Part shown: in pieces, positions 24,221 through 37,232 of the stretch | How positions within the stretch are numbered: the first letter of the stretch is position 1 | Layout of the letters: the number at the start of each line of letters is the position of its first letter | Assembly: GCA_914767715.1 (NCBI GenBank) | Contig: OU612075.1 | Location: 1,920,001-1,984,000, forward strand | Reading direction: 5' to 3' | Length of the DNA stretch: 64,000 bases | Origin: Membranipora membranacea | Lineage: Eukaryota > Bryozoa > Gymnolaemata > Cheilostomatida > Membraniporidae | Translations under genes and position numbers: made by a program | Notes under the pieces: generated by a model | The model's database searches: none | The model's input: only the letters and a program-made list of their open reading frames with translations | Told to the model about the DNA's origin: nothing

Positions 24221-24425
24221 TCACTAGTCATTTATACAACTTGTGATAAAGTACAGCTGACCAAATAAGTTTATTTCTAACTGTACCGGAGGATCAAACT
24301 TCCTGTAGCCTAAGACTTCATATCTCAACTTCCCATTAGGTCTCATGCCTAGGCCTGAATCATGAATGAAGATCTACTGTTGCGTCGTCGTATCAGATCA
24401 ACCGTACTCTTATACTTCAATAAAG
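24221..24425 (+). repeat. Dispersed repeat, direct copy at 31978-32215
   Basis: Shares TGTGATAAAGTACAGCTGA and GTTTATTTCTAACT with 31978-32215 in the same order. No terminal repeats seen. Confidence 0.6.
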
Positions 24426-24667
24426 TTTTTAATAGAACGAACAGAACGGAATTCAGTCTCTGTCCTGAGTGTCCTCTTTTCTAATCGTATCCACCATTGG
24501 CAGAATTTGTAAGATGTCCCTTCAGACATGACCAGGCCTTTTACAACCTCATGTCAGAGTCAGGCCAAGGTCGCTTTGTCCGACTCTCACAAACAAAAGT
24601 ACTTGTTGTTGCAGAAATACTAGAAAATACTGCTTGAATATTACAAATTGGTGTTTTCACATCGGCA

Positions 24668-24756
24668 TTATATATTATATTATATTATATATTATATATT
24701 ATATTATATATTATATTATATTATATAATATTATATTATATATTATATTATATACT
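24668..24756. repeat. TATAT/TATTA low-complexity tract
   Basis: About 90 bp of TATATTATAT-type sequence. Strand and unit are ambiguous. Confidence 0.9.
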
Positions 24757-24959
24757 CTATATTTTGAATACCTTGCTTGAATGTTTTGATTGCTATTTCA
24801 AAAGCCAAAAAGTGGAGCTTTTCAACTCAAGAGAGAAATATATAAATGCATTCAGCTGTTCACTATCACTATGATAGATAAATTTTCCGTTCGGATTTTG
24901 CAGTTTGGGAAACTGATTTTGAAAAGCTACATATTACAATGTCACGCTGTGAATGACCA

Positions 24960-25203
24960 TTGATTAAATTAAAATCAGGTGTCTTATCCGTCGCCCATCC
25001 TGAAGCATGGGCGGCGAAATATTGGCGCCTTAGAGGCGAGGCCGCAATATCTGCACTAATTTGCTCTCTGTTTGCAGGAAGGTCTGAGCACACCTGGATG
25101 CCAACCAAACCCCAGTAGACGATGGACTGCAATGGGATTCGAACCCACGACATTTGCATGCTAAAGGAACGGCGTTCTAACCAACTGAGCCACTCCCTAC
25201 TCC
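24960..25203 (-). mobile_element. tRNA-derived SINE
   Basis: The minus strand begins GGAGTAGGGAGTGGCTCAGT (A-box) and has GGTTCGAATCC (B-box) at 25145-25135. The body contains a GC-rich inverted segment near 25005. The head is shared with 15105-15185. Confidence 0.65.
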
Positions 25204-25747
25204 ACCTACTCCTACCACTTTATTACAACAAATTTTGAAAGCCCCTGAGCTTACTCCAATTGGTAACCAAATTGTATCCCTAGCCCTCTGTTTTACCATG
25301 CCTCTTTTTTACTAGAATTGACTACAAATTTCGCAACAATTTTCACTGTACCATTTGTCGATAGTTATAAATCTATTCATCATGGATCAACGAACTCCGG
25401 CACCCATACGCACAATTTGGTTGGCTACTGACGTCCTGAAAACCTCATTCCCCAATATTATTGTCTGTTCAAGTTGATGATGAGTTTCCATAAGCGAGAG
25501 ATACTAACGACCGCAAGAAAAGAAATCCTCACAAGTTTTGACTATCATATCGCTTATGCCAATTCATCATCAACGTCAAAAGGCAAAATTGTCCGGGAAT
25601 GAGGTCTTCACAATGCAAATAGCCAACTATATAGTGTATATGGGTGCCGGATTGCGTTGGTCCATGATGAATAGATTTATAACTATCGCTGACAAACGGC
25701 AAATTGATAAATATTGCAAGATAACATCTTATGAGAAAATATTAACA

Positions 25748-26560
25748 GGAAAGCTTAAAAGTGATTATCAATATTTCCAATGTCAAGGACTTGAGCATTA
25801 TAAATACCCCAGATCATGGTCGTAACACGGCCAGGACAGAAAAGGGAAATTTAAAAAAGCCAAAGCTGAAGGTTAGCCTGTGGCTTTTAAAAATAGAAAG
25901 CATCTGTTCCAGTGCGACCATAACCATATCGGAAGGTTGGGCCTGCGGCTGAAGAAGGCAAAAGATTCAGGTTCCAATGCGGCCATAACCATATTGAAGC
26001 CCTAATTTGTGACACAAATTTACGGAGGTCCAATTTCTAAACTAGCAATGTCTTAATTATGCTGTATCATCGCCGCGGGCTGACCAAGAAGGACGCTGTT
26101 TCCCCGGAAGATTACCCAGGATATTATCATCCGGGTAGCTCAGCTGTTATTGCTTTACTAATTTTTTGTAACAATCCTTTGTGCATCGCAATCACTACTA
26201 GTCGCTACAATTACTATGATAGCTTAGAAGATTTTTGTTATCTATGGTCTTGTAATTCTCATGTTATGGGTAAAAGATGACTGAGACTATTACCCACTCT
26301 GAGAAGAAAATTTACCAAAAAATCTTAACTAAAACCTACAAATTTTGTTTTCAATGTACATCACAATACCTTGATGTTGATACTGCTGAAATTATTTCTG
26401 AATTTTTCAAAAGCTGATTTTTCAAACTCGGTGGAAAAGAATTTAAAACCTTCTTCAGCGCACCTCATAGTGAGAAATTTTAGATCACCGAGGGTGAGCT
26501 GTTAGACCTTTGGTTGAATTTTCAATTTATTGACTGCCTTGCAATTTATAATCCATTATG
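25748..26560 (+). repeat. Tandem 824-bp duplication, copy 1
   Basis: Aligns with 26571-27345 at a period of 824 bp. Best-conserved blocks: GCATTATAAATACCCCAGAT (TATA-like), GGTTAGCCTGTGGCTTTT, CCGCGGGCTGACYAAG and CATCCGGGTAGC. No open frame is conserved between the copies, which argues against a protein-coding unit. Confidence 0.8.
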
Positions 26561-26570
26561 AAGGTCTGAC

Positions 26571-27345
26571 TTGGAAGCTTAAAATTGATTATTCACATCT
26601 CCAATCTCAATGACTAGTGCATTATAAATACCCCAGATCATGGTCGTAAACACGACCAGGGCAGGTCAGAGAAATAAGTATGATAATGCAAAAACTGAAG
26701 GTTAGCCTGTGGCTTTTCAAAATAGAAAGCAACTGTTCCAGTGCGACAATAACCATATCTCAAGGTCGGGACTGTGGCTTAAGAAAGCCAAAATATGCAG
26801 GTTCCAATGCGGCCATTACCATATTGAAGCCATAATTTGTGACGTCAATCTATGGAGGTCCAATTTCTGAACTGGCCATCTCCAATTGATAAAGCTAAAT
26901 CATCACCGCGGGCTGACTAAGATGGACGCTGTTTCCGGAAATCTTACCTAGGATGTCATCATCCGGGTAGCGCAGCTGAGTAAAAATTTTTTCTGAATCA
27001 ATCATTTGTGTATCACAATCACACTTCGGTCAAATGAAAGCTTTAAAGAATTGTGTTATGTCTGATCTTGTAAGTTTATTGCTATTGCTATAAAATGACC
27101 GGTTTACAAAACCTTCTTCGTTGGAGAAGAAAATCTTATCTAGCCGTGACAAAACTTAACTAACTAATACAAATTTTGTTTTCATGGCAGATCACAATAT
27201 TTTAGATGTTGATACTTTTGCCAAGACATGAGACTGAAACTGATTAGTTGACACTTATTGGACAAGGATTTAGAACCTTCAGTGCAAGTGATAATTAGCA
27301 GTTTTAGAACAGAACACCCAGCAGGGTGAGCTGTTAAATGATTAA
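26571..27345 (+). repeat. Tandem 824-bp duplication, copy 2
   Basis: Second copy; TATAAATA is again preserved (26623-26630) with CCCCAGATCATGGTCGTAA after it. Diverged by many small changes from copy 1. Confidence 0.8.
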
Positions 27346-30300
27346 ATTAGGATTTATCTCCACATTAGTTTTTACACAACAGCACAGAACACTCAAGAAT
27401 GTTTAATGTTTAGACTTGACATCACACTGTACATTTGGATTAAACTCTGGCCTACAGTTCACACAACTATAACAATTCATCATTTATAAACTATATATCT
27501 TCTTATCCTAATATATTTGTGATGGAATCATGACAATTAACAAGCTTATGGCGTAACAGTATTATGCCATTTTAACAGCTTATTGGCAAGGGGGATTTTT
27601 ATGAGATTAGTGTAGATTTAGTTGCCTACCTTTCAATATCCTCAAGGTCCTTGTATATGTGTCCTGATAGGCGACTTTATAAAACTGCACAGAGTCCACT
27701 AATCGGTCTCGCTGTATTTACCAAAAAATGTCCGATATTTTGGCAAACATCTTGACTCTGAATGGGCAACTATAAAGTTTCGCTCCAGTGATGACTCTCT
27801 GGTGAACTTAGTAGTTGTCTGCTCTTACAATCTGTAATATTTAATATCTTTATGTTGATGTTGTCTAGTGGCCAATGGAATCACCTACTATATGACTTGA
27901 TTACCAACGCAGATGATGCCTCAAGCCATTGCACAGTACACACATTTCATTTGTATGATCTCTGTGTCATACATAGATACCTACAAATTCTTTAAAACTT
28001 TTCATCTTTGAAAAATGAATTCTTCAAAATATCAAGATATTAAATTTTCATATTCCAAACTACCAAGCGAGGAAGTCGATAGGCCTATCAAGTTGATGAC
28101 ATTGACTTTGATGCTTTATGTCATTGAGCGATCAAATTGACGTCATACTGACATCAATATGATATTGGCACATAATAGAAAATTATTAAGATGTGATTTA
28201 TCATTTTGACTTCAATTTTGTTCTGTTTGTGGTCAATATGATTTAATTTCTAAACCCCAATGAATCTCCGATGGAGATATTTTTATAGCTCCCAGTTTAT
28301 GGCATATTCAAGTATGATTTACCAAATAAATTTAATGTTCTTAATAGACTTTTAATACCATTGACACGACTAACAATAGTGTACAAAAATCTTGAATAAT
28401 AGAAATAACTTTTTAAAATAGAATAACCTTCCCTTATTTTTTGCTCAAACTGATCATAAAAAATAAGCCATAAAATTGCACTGCCAAATTTTCCCAATCA
28501 AACTTTTTATTTAAAAACAATTATGAACTTGCCACAATGTTACGACAAATGTAGATGTGGCATTTTATTTATGGCTCAAGTAAGTAGATGAAGGAATTGA
28601 AGCTTCTAAGTTGGTATCCCATTTTCGTACACATGATAAAATTGGCTTTTTTGCCCTAGGTTTCATCAATCAAAGAGTACAACAGAACATTGTTGCCGTC
28701 CTCCACCTATATTAGTTTTCAGACAATGAAAACATCTTGTAGAATTCAGTCAATATTAAGAGCCAGAATGTTATGTTATGTGGGTGTGGTTCTCTCAATA
28801 AAGGCATATGTTCCCGATGAGGGTTGTAAATTTGGGTTTAATTTTTCTGAATTTCTGAGGAAAACGAGCATTGAAACTTTCCACATGAGGTAACCCCTAC
28901 TATATGATAGGCTGACCTTATTATAACCATTCTATAAATTCTATACAAACAAAGATTTCATTGACTTGAGTTAGCAAAAATTACTGAATGAGTGATTAGC
29001 GGATTAATCAATCATTAAAGGGGGGGGGGGGGGGGGCTTGCCGGCCAATTCAGTTTATGTAAACTTGGTAAGCTAATTTGTGAACCAAAAATGTCTGATA
29101 AATCGATAAACAAGCAGATTGAACCTGTTATATTTCTTTCATTTTTTATGACATGAGATTTTCTAATATACCTGGTATGCCTACCTTTGACCAGTTGTTG
29201 CATCTGATCAGGCATTTTGAGGAGAGTGTGTACACACCCCCTTATCTGTCAACCCTGTGGTCAGATTAAAGTTCCTTCAGAAGTCGATGATGGATGAGAA
29301 AAGAATAGAAAAAATGTCTGATATTCAGCTTATCTGATGATATATCAGCATTAGTGACCTTGTAGAATATAGAGTTCGGGTCTTAAGTATTAATTGATTG
29401 ATCAGCTGTGACGCGTCAGAGTCACCGATACCCCATTAGGCAGGCACAGATCCTGGTTCTGTGACCTTGATGGTAAAATGGATATTTTACATGTTAAAAG
29501 TGGTGAGAATAGGAAACATTAATTTTGAAATATAAAGAGCCATATTGTTATTCAAATGCTCTTTTGAATATTTGAAGAGTATTAATCTCTCAGTACATCT
29601 GGGGTCATAGGCCTGTGATTTAAAAAAGAATATGATTTGAATAAGGCTTTTATAATGCTGCTTATTTATTGTTACTAGATCGATTTGCAGTTGCTGTAAA
29701 AAGTGATTTGTTGGTCACAGGCAACAATGACTTGGTTTGCCTTGCCCTGATCCGGGTCGATGTCATTATAATATAAAAAAAGAATGACTCCCATTTTCCA
29801 AATGTGGTATAAAGCTGGAAACATATTTACAATTTAAAATATTTACAGAGCATCTGGTATACAATTCTTTGAATGAGCAAAATTTTTCACATACTTACAT
29901 CCGGTTTGATAGGCATTTAATTTTTTTAAATTTTGCTTTTACAATAATGCCTATTAACTGTTATGCAATTGATTTGCGTTTCCTTTAAAATTAATCTTAG
30001 ACAGATACAACAAGTCATGACTTGGCTGGTAATTACCTGATCCGGATACACAGAAGATTTTTTTCCACTTTGTTAACATATATATCATTTTCAAAAATAT
30101 CTTTCAAAACTGCCATTAAAGACTTAGTTTGAGGCTGCTATTTTTTCTCACATCTTATTCTCCATATTTTATTTTTCATGTGAGCGATTACCAGCTTTAG
30201 AATCCAAATATTGAGGAAGTTATGGCCTCTCAAAGTTGAATATTTTCTGTTGCCCAGTTAATTTTGATAAATTCAAATCTTTTTGGTAACACTTTCGATC

Positions 30301-31150
30301 AGATCTTAGTATTTTATATAAGATTCAAAAAGTATATACATTTATATATATGTATATATGTACATATTATGTATTTATCAATTTTATTTGCTGATCAAGT
30401 CACAAATGATACAAAAGACCATGCATTGACAAATTTAAAGAGATAAGCAATTAAAATTTTAATACTTTTCTTCTATTTTTCTGTTCATCTCAATTAATAA
30501 CTAATATTGATAAATTATAATAAATCCCTCAAATCACTATCAATTATGACAAACTGTCCCAGTGGAATATTGATAAAAAATTGAAGAAGATGTTCTAAAA
30601 TTGTCTTTTCTTTTGACAAAATCTGCAGTTTGGTTGTCAGACTTTGTCCTATTTGTTTTCTAAATTACACTGATATCCATAGTATGAATGTAAGTTAGCT
30701 CAGGGAGAATTCTGTGATTTGTGTGCATCTGATACGCTTTATAATTTCCTTTGTTTACCATATGTGCATGATTGGACATGTTAGCTTTTTTACTGTATAG
30801 TGAATTACTGTGTGTGCATATAGCTCTGGATGAGTCAGTTGGTTTTTAGTGAACACTGTGCTAGCAGTAATTTTGGCTTGCTCTGGTTTTTACTGAAGTT
30901 GCAGTTTAAATACATATCTCTTGATTCATACACAGGTTGAATCTATTCTACAAATTTTAGCTGAGCTCTTGAGCTAATTATGTCTAATCTCCCTGTACTT
31001 TTTGCATTACTGCAATGTAAACTTCAGTCACATCAACAATTGGTATAATATTTAGCTTTAAATCATCTATCAGGCCGGATGGGAATTGTAGAGGAAATAC
31101 ACCAACATAAAAAATCCGGCTTCGGCTAAATCAAGCAATCAACATAGCAT
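27346..31150. other. Intergenic sequence, no gene seen
   Basis: 3.8 kb of AT-rich sequence with a 17-G run at 29020-29036 and no exon, RNA gene or mobile element that I can support. Confidence 0.5.
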
Positions 31151-31160
31151 AATATAGCTT

Positions 31161-31192
31161 CACAGAGTAAGGATATATATCCTTACTCTGTG
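31161..31192. mobile_element. 32-bp perfect palindrome between 7-bp direct repeats
   Basis: 31161-31192 equals its own reverse complement (CACAGAGTAAGG at each end). ATAGCTT stands at 31154-31160 and 31193-31199. Confidence 0.55.
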
Positions 31193-31531
31193 ATAGCTTG
31201 GACAATTGTTATTTGTCCTACATAAACATTGATTCATGTAGACTAGACATGATGATACCCGGAAGTTTACTCGGAAACTGTGACTTATTTCTAAAAGTTC
31301 AGCCACCCCTACAAATGAACTCTGAGTGTATTATACAAGCACAGTTGTACTTTGCGAGATATCCTACATGTTCAGATGTACTTTGCTTGATTGTAAAGTG
31401 TTCGATCGAACTAATTCAGATACTGCTTTCTTTTTTCTTTTTTTTAAACTAAAATCAGACATCGAGAAAAAGGGAGAAAAAAAAATTTGAATCAGGACGA
31501 AGAAAAGTTACTCATAATATTGAATGCTACC

Positions 31532-31577
31532 CTTAGACTTAATAATAAATTATTCATTATTTATTATTAAGTCTATG
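31532..31577. mobile_element. 46-bp hairpin insertion with 8-bp target duplication
   Basis: Ends CTTAGACTTAATAATAAAT and its complement with one mismatch over 19 bp. ATGCTACC stands at 31524-31531 and 31578-31585. Ends are as in the 31-bp insertion at 12352. Confidence 0.6.
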
Positions 31578-31977
31578 ATGCTACCTGATATTGAATGCTG
31601 ATGCGGTCATATTTTTAGGTTAACTCTGGCCAAATCTGACTTTGTGGGTGATATGATACAGCTGGCAGATAAAAGGTGTAAATGGGGATGCCCTTTTAAC
31701 TACATATATTTTTTATATATTTATATATATACTTTATTTTAGCCGATCAAAGTCACACAGGTGACAAATGAAACCATACTATCAAAAAAAAATTATTAAT
31801 TTTTATTTAAAAACATTCCAATTACTGTACTTCAAACTAATGGAACCCATAGCTGGAGAGTTGAAATTGGGACCACAGAATAAAAACACCATTTACATAT
31901 TTTAATTTTTATTGGCTGTGAATAGGAGCATCGCCATTAGGATGCAAAACAGTATGACTCACAATTTAGATAAATAC

Positions 31978-32215
31978 CAGTGATATGTACTATTCACATG
32001 TGATAAAGTACAGCTGACTAAACTAGTTTATTTCTAACTATCCCAGAGGATCACACTTCCTTTAGCCTTCCTGGGATTATACTTCCTGGGAACTTATATT
32101 GATATTTCCCATCCGCTGTCATGCTGAGATCGAAATCATGAATAAAGATTTGATGTAATCACGTCACATTGAGTTACCCGTACTTTTGTAGGTCAAGAGT
32201 ACTACCGCAGCCTAT
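31978..32215 (+). repeat. Dispersed repeat, copy of 24221-24425
   Basis: Same order of conserved blocks as at 24221, with one internal expansion (CCTGGGATTATACTTCCTGG). Confidence 0.6.
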
Positions 32216-32780
32216 GTTCTTTTTCCCTCTCGTTTCTATCACTGTCATCTTGTGTTAACTTGTCTATATCAGTATCTCATGTTGTAAATCAGCGATCAGA
32301 CCAGTCAGACCTTAAAATTTTTAGGTCGTACTGGCTCACTATGAAGCACAAAGAAACAAAGCTGTGCTTAAAAATCTGCTGCAAGGTACTACCCATACTA
32401 TTTTTTGGCATTTCAGATTGTATTACATATTTTGTAAATATACTATGTAAGGTTAGGCTGCACAAGGCGGACATCATTTCCTAATAACTCCTCTTAATAT
32501 ATTGCGATGTAGTCACATCACCTCTATTGTCAGTGGTTTAGATTCAAAATCTTTCCAAACTCTTCTCCATTGTATACAACATGCGAGCACAATGAATTCA
32601 GCACTCACACACAAATTAATTTGCTACCATGATCCTGTAGGCACAATCCCATATAGTCAAAAATTGACATCAGAAGACCAGGTGCTTATAAACAAATACA
32701 GAAATTTTATTGACCCGCAACTTTATTAATCATTCCAATAAATTTGTATATAAATGTATATACATAAATAATTATACATA

Positions 32781-32895
32781 GCTTTATAGTGCAGTTGATC
32801 GACTGTGTAGCTATCAAGCAGAGGTCCTTGGTTCGATTCCCACTCTGGCTGCTCCTAGATGATGTTTGATCCGATTTACCTTCAAACTTGGTAAC
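32781..32895 (+). mobile_element. tRNA-derived SINE
   Basis: TAGTGCAGTTGATCGACTG (A-box-like) and TTGGTTCGATTCCCACTC (B-box, 32828-32845), followed by a non-tRNA body. Confidence 0.5.
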
Positions 32896-32899
32896 TACA

Positions 32900-35669
32900 A
32901 TTCTACCGCAGAGCCGCCAGCGACAAAAAGGGAAGCAACTCTAAATACAGGCAAATTTTAAATGTTAGCAAGCCTTAAATTAAGGAGCAAGAGAACTTAA
33001 TTGTTGCTTAAATAATGCTAAATCATGCATGTGCGAAAGGGCGAATTTTTACACCTGGTAAAACCTTACTCTCCTAGGGTAAATTACAAATTTTATGACG
33101 AAAAAATTTCTACCCTTAGGGGTTTACAGATGATATGTAATCAATAATCACAAGCACTGAATTGTTGATTTCAGCAGATCTTTCTTAATTTAAAATTTTT
33201 GCTTTGCAAATTGTTATGATCAAATTTTGGATTTGACAGGTCGGGTAATAAATCTTGGCTAGAATCAAGGGTTAAATTATTTGCCGTATTTTAGAACAAT
33301 GTCTACTATAATATCATTCTACGAATAATAAAATATTAATAGTTTTTTATTTTTCTGTTTCCATTGTACGAGTCCCGTCTAAATGCAATAAAATGATAAA
33401 CCAGTTTAACTGGCCAAACCGCAGGCAAGCATTTGGTGAAAAATAGAATAGTTTTGTGTATGAAATAAACAACCTCCTGGACCCTGTTTTTGCGTCCGAG
33501 TTGATGATATCGGTCAACCAGTATCAAGCAGTGCCAAAGATAATTGTTAGTGAGTGAATACCACCACAAAACAGGTCACAAGTTCAAGGACACGTAGCAG
33601 CTGTGCAATAATTAAACCCTCATTTAGATCAAACCTAGGCAAATCAGCCTTTTTAAATATTTTTCATACATTTGTAACTAAATCAACCAAGCCTCATGAA
33701 TCATTATCATTTAATCCTACCTAATGTTGTTAACTTGTATTTTTGTTTGCCACTCTCTGTTTCTTCTTTTCTTTTTTCATCTTATTCATGCAATTTATGA
33801 TACCATGCTTTCATTATCCTATACACTATATAGTATGTAACACCCTACCACTTATATCTTTTTATTCAAGTCATTTTTTGTATCTATGTTAATGTGTGTG
33901 AGGTCAACAAGTTATTTTTAATTTGCTTTAATTATAAACTTTTAGAAAACCTCAATAAATAAATAAATCAGTCTATCTGAGGCATTCTAGGAGGCGCACA
34001 CTGTATTTAGTTGAGACGTACGATAATTAAACTAGTTTTACCATCCAAATAAGGAAAAGTATTGACTCCTCCCAGAGATAGGAAATTTTTTAGCCACAGC
34101 ACAACACTGCTGGATTTGGTACCTCATTACTTCGAACTATACTATACTACTGATTAAAAAAAAGAGTGGGTAGACAACTCTCAATTATGAAAAGCTTTTG
34201 CTTTTGCTGTAAACTAGAAATGCAGGGCTATTTATTATACTCTGGAATAAATGTTATATATTATCTTCAAAAATTTCTCAATTGTTTGAAGGGGCCCAAA
34301 GAAAGAGGGTATTTAAATTCCCTGAGAACTGACTGTGTCACGGAAGGCTACATAAATCTGGACTCAGCTTGACTATCCTGACTGTGGATCCAGAAATGTG
34401 CCCGGCTTATTTATTATGATCAATCAAGGAGTCGATAATGTAATAATTTATCATCAGATGATAGGATCCTATTCTTTTCAGGAGAGTTCATTTGTTATGG
34501 ATTTGCTCCTTGCATCGCGGTGCCGCCTCCCCGACGCAATGCCCCTTACTACAAGCCCCAGGCCTCCACCTTTAAAACTCCTTAAAAATGTGGCACTGTC
34601 CTTTGCACTGTGGCAGATGCTGTAAGCTACCATACTAAACGTTACCCTTGTCAGTGGCAACAAAAAAAAAAAGCCGTGCAACAAGGCTAGCTCAATTAAA
34701 TATCCTGAGCTGTAAATTCTGATATATTGGTCCTTCACAAACAGCAAGCGGTGCTGTGAGAAGACTTCATGCATCGACCTTTTTTTCTGGCAATAAACAT
34801 AAACACCTAAAAGGTCTGAGCTATGTTGTGAAACAATGAAAAGTTGGCAGGCTCCCTGACTGCACAACATCGAAAACACACCGACTATGTCAAAATACCG
34901 TAACTGACAAATGTGCACTTAGGGATAGACGCGGTGGAATGAGATGCCCATCTATTCTTTGACCAATTAATTTACAGATGGCACTCCATACTGGGGTGGC
35001 TTGGGGCCAGCCATGAAAAGGTTGTACAATAGAATGCCCAAAAACAGCACTTGGTACATGGTACTACACCTGCAGTGGCATGCACACTGCTGTATGCTGT
35101 ATCGATCTTAGAACCACGGCTGTGGTGTCAAATGGAAACAATGCATGTTCCTTTAAAAAATTTTACTTTGCCTCTGATGACTAATTCCCATTTCTTTAAC
35201 ACACCGCCGATTTGAAAAGTTGGAAATGAGAAACAAATATGGGCTGCCTTCTCAACACTCAAATCCAAATGAAAGTTGTGATGGTCTGACTAAGAGCACA
35301 CAAATAATAGCTGAAAGATGGTAATATTGCATAATTGCTTTTTGTGGGCCTATGGAAAAAAAAGAAGCTTATACAAGTAATTTCAGTTTTTCTTTCAGTT
35401 TATCCTAGGCTGATTGACCTGGATAGGAATGGCATTTCCTACGTAAATGTATGCAAAATATATAATTGTTATGTTTGAGAAAAACCTATTCCAAGGACAA
35501 ACATTTGCTCTTGTTGACGTAATCGTCGTGGTTTTGCGACAGAAGATGGCCTTCAATAATACCATAATAGCCAATTGACCATGAGAAGAGGTTAAGTAGG
35601 CGGCTGAGTAGAGTAGAGTGGAGCAATCATAGCCATAAATAAAGCAAAAAATGAAGGTCTGCTTGTTTT
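32900..35669. other. Intergenic sequence, no gene seen
   Basis: A 146-codon minus-strand frame at 34478-34918 overlaps a dispersed repeat (34885-34955, inverted copy at 51690-51740) and is not a gene. Otherwise nothing is supported. Confidence 0.5.
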
Positions 35670-35705
35670 ATTATGATGCTAACCCTCTGATGTGATCATC
35701 TAAAG

Positions 35706-35929
35706 CAGGGCTGTAGTTTTAGGGGAGGCAGAGGGGCACTGCCTCCCCTAGAAAGCTAAATACAGTGGCCTAAAAACATTATAATTGAACAAATCATGTC
35801 AGAATCAGCTTCTCTGGGATTTCCATTTGCTTATTATATACCTTAAATTGCTCAAGGAGGAACTGACTGGTGATGCTCTGGAATCGCCTCAAACTTTTGA
35901 CTCCCCTACCATTTTCCTATACGGCCCTG
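35706..35929 (-). mobile_element. hAT-like MITE, family CAGGSCCGTAGT, copy 2
   Basis: Starts CAGGGCTGTAGTTTTAGGGG, ends TATACGGCCCTG. Unlike other copies it sits between two 36-bp near-identical direct repeats (35670-35705 and 35931-35965). Confidence 0.75.
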
Positions 35930-36993
35930 TATTATGATGTTAACCCTCTGATGCATCATCTAAAGCATGTCTGATGTCACAAATACGCCACAATAGACAC
36001 ATGAACTCCATGGGCAGCTGGACCATCGACAGTAACTAATTATGGAACTGTCTAAACATAACATCGACCACACTGTGTAGGGGGACCTATTTGCAGACAC
36101 AATAAACTATTGGCGGCACAGATAAGCTACATGTACTATTCCTACTCAATCAATATAACTTAAAGGCACAAGTTATGACAGCAAAATAGATAGGTAGATG
36201 AACTGGATGATTATGGCCAACAATCTGACTAAATAAAAGTTTGTATAGTTGGAGTCATTTGGGTGTTAAGTTTGGCAGGGGGGATCAAATGCAATATGGG
36301 CTTCGAAGGAGACACGAGCCATGATGGTTGGAGTCTATAAATCTTAGATGCGTACATTTCACGAAGGAAGATGTAACTGACTGAGAATCCAAGATGGTAA
36401 AACTCGCAAAATATTATTGTAGGTCTGTCTGTTCGTAAAGCAAACAAGAACGATTCTGATAGAATATAAGACGATCAAAGTAAATGCCTAATCATGATGG
36501 AGTGATCCTATAGCATGACATCCCATTTCTTTCCCGAGACACTAAAATATGGGGATAGAAATGACAGTTTCTGAGTACTGTCATATCTTACCCTTGATAC
36601 ATTGCATATTGGTGGCCCCTGTTTGCACAGCACATATGGTTGACACACACTGTGTTGTGTGAATTATTGTAAAATAGTTATAGAAATAGCGTAAGCCGGA
36701 AAGTCATTAACAAAATAATTCACCTACAAAAACAAACCAAATGTTTGACCTCTGTCAGCCTTCAAATTTTGAGGCTTGAAGGCAAATTGCAACTCTGACT
36801 CCCCCTCCCCCCTCCTCCCCGCATGAGAAAATTTATCAAAACCACTATTACTTTGCTTTGCAATTAGATTAGCCGATGGCTGGCAAAGCTGCCAAAATCA
36901 CACTAAGGAGGGGGTCGAATTTTAAAGGCCATGTGTCCTTTGTAATAATTTAAACAATTTTTTTTTTTCGCCCGTCGCTCATGCGATCAATTA

Positions 36994-37011
36994 TTAGGAG
37001 GCGTGGCTAGA
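36994..37011 (+). promoter_or_regulatory. GC-box element upstream of gene B (copy of 5030-5047)
   Basis: Identical to the 18-bp element upstream of gene A; the flanks share no obvious longer alignment. It sits about 230 bp upstream of a TATAAAT box. Confidence 0.45.
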
Positions 37012-37225
37012 GACGACCGATCTCATGAATAGAAAACTCTCTCTATAGTCTATACATTGTTGATTACCAAAACATCAAATATTCATGCCCTAGTCTGAGC
37101 TTTTAGTCGTGCTGCAGTATCTCTAAGGCTATAGGCAGAGACAGGTGGACGCGGGTCTAGTCTGGTGAAGAGAGCGAGCGGAGCAGGAAGTTTCCTTGTA
37201 ACTGAGTTGATTAATTACTCTAAGT

Positions 37226-37232
37226 TATAAAT
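37226..37232 (+). promoter_or_regulatory. Candidate TATA box of gene B
   Basis: TATAAAT, the same heptamer as at gene A. A weaker initiator-like TCATCT is at 37258-37263. Candidate first-exon donors follow at 37334 (CTG-GTAAGA) and 37645 (TTG-GTAAGT). The intron to the acceptor at 45999 would be about 8.4-8.7 kb, as in gene A. Confidence 0.35.

Noticed and set aside
34478-34918. A 146-codon minus-strand frame
   Set aside because: No splice context or motif. Its 5' part overlaps a dispersed repeat with an inverted copy at 51690-51740.
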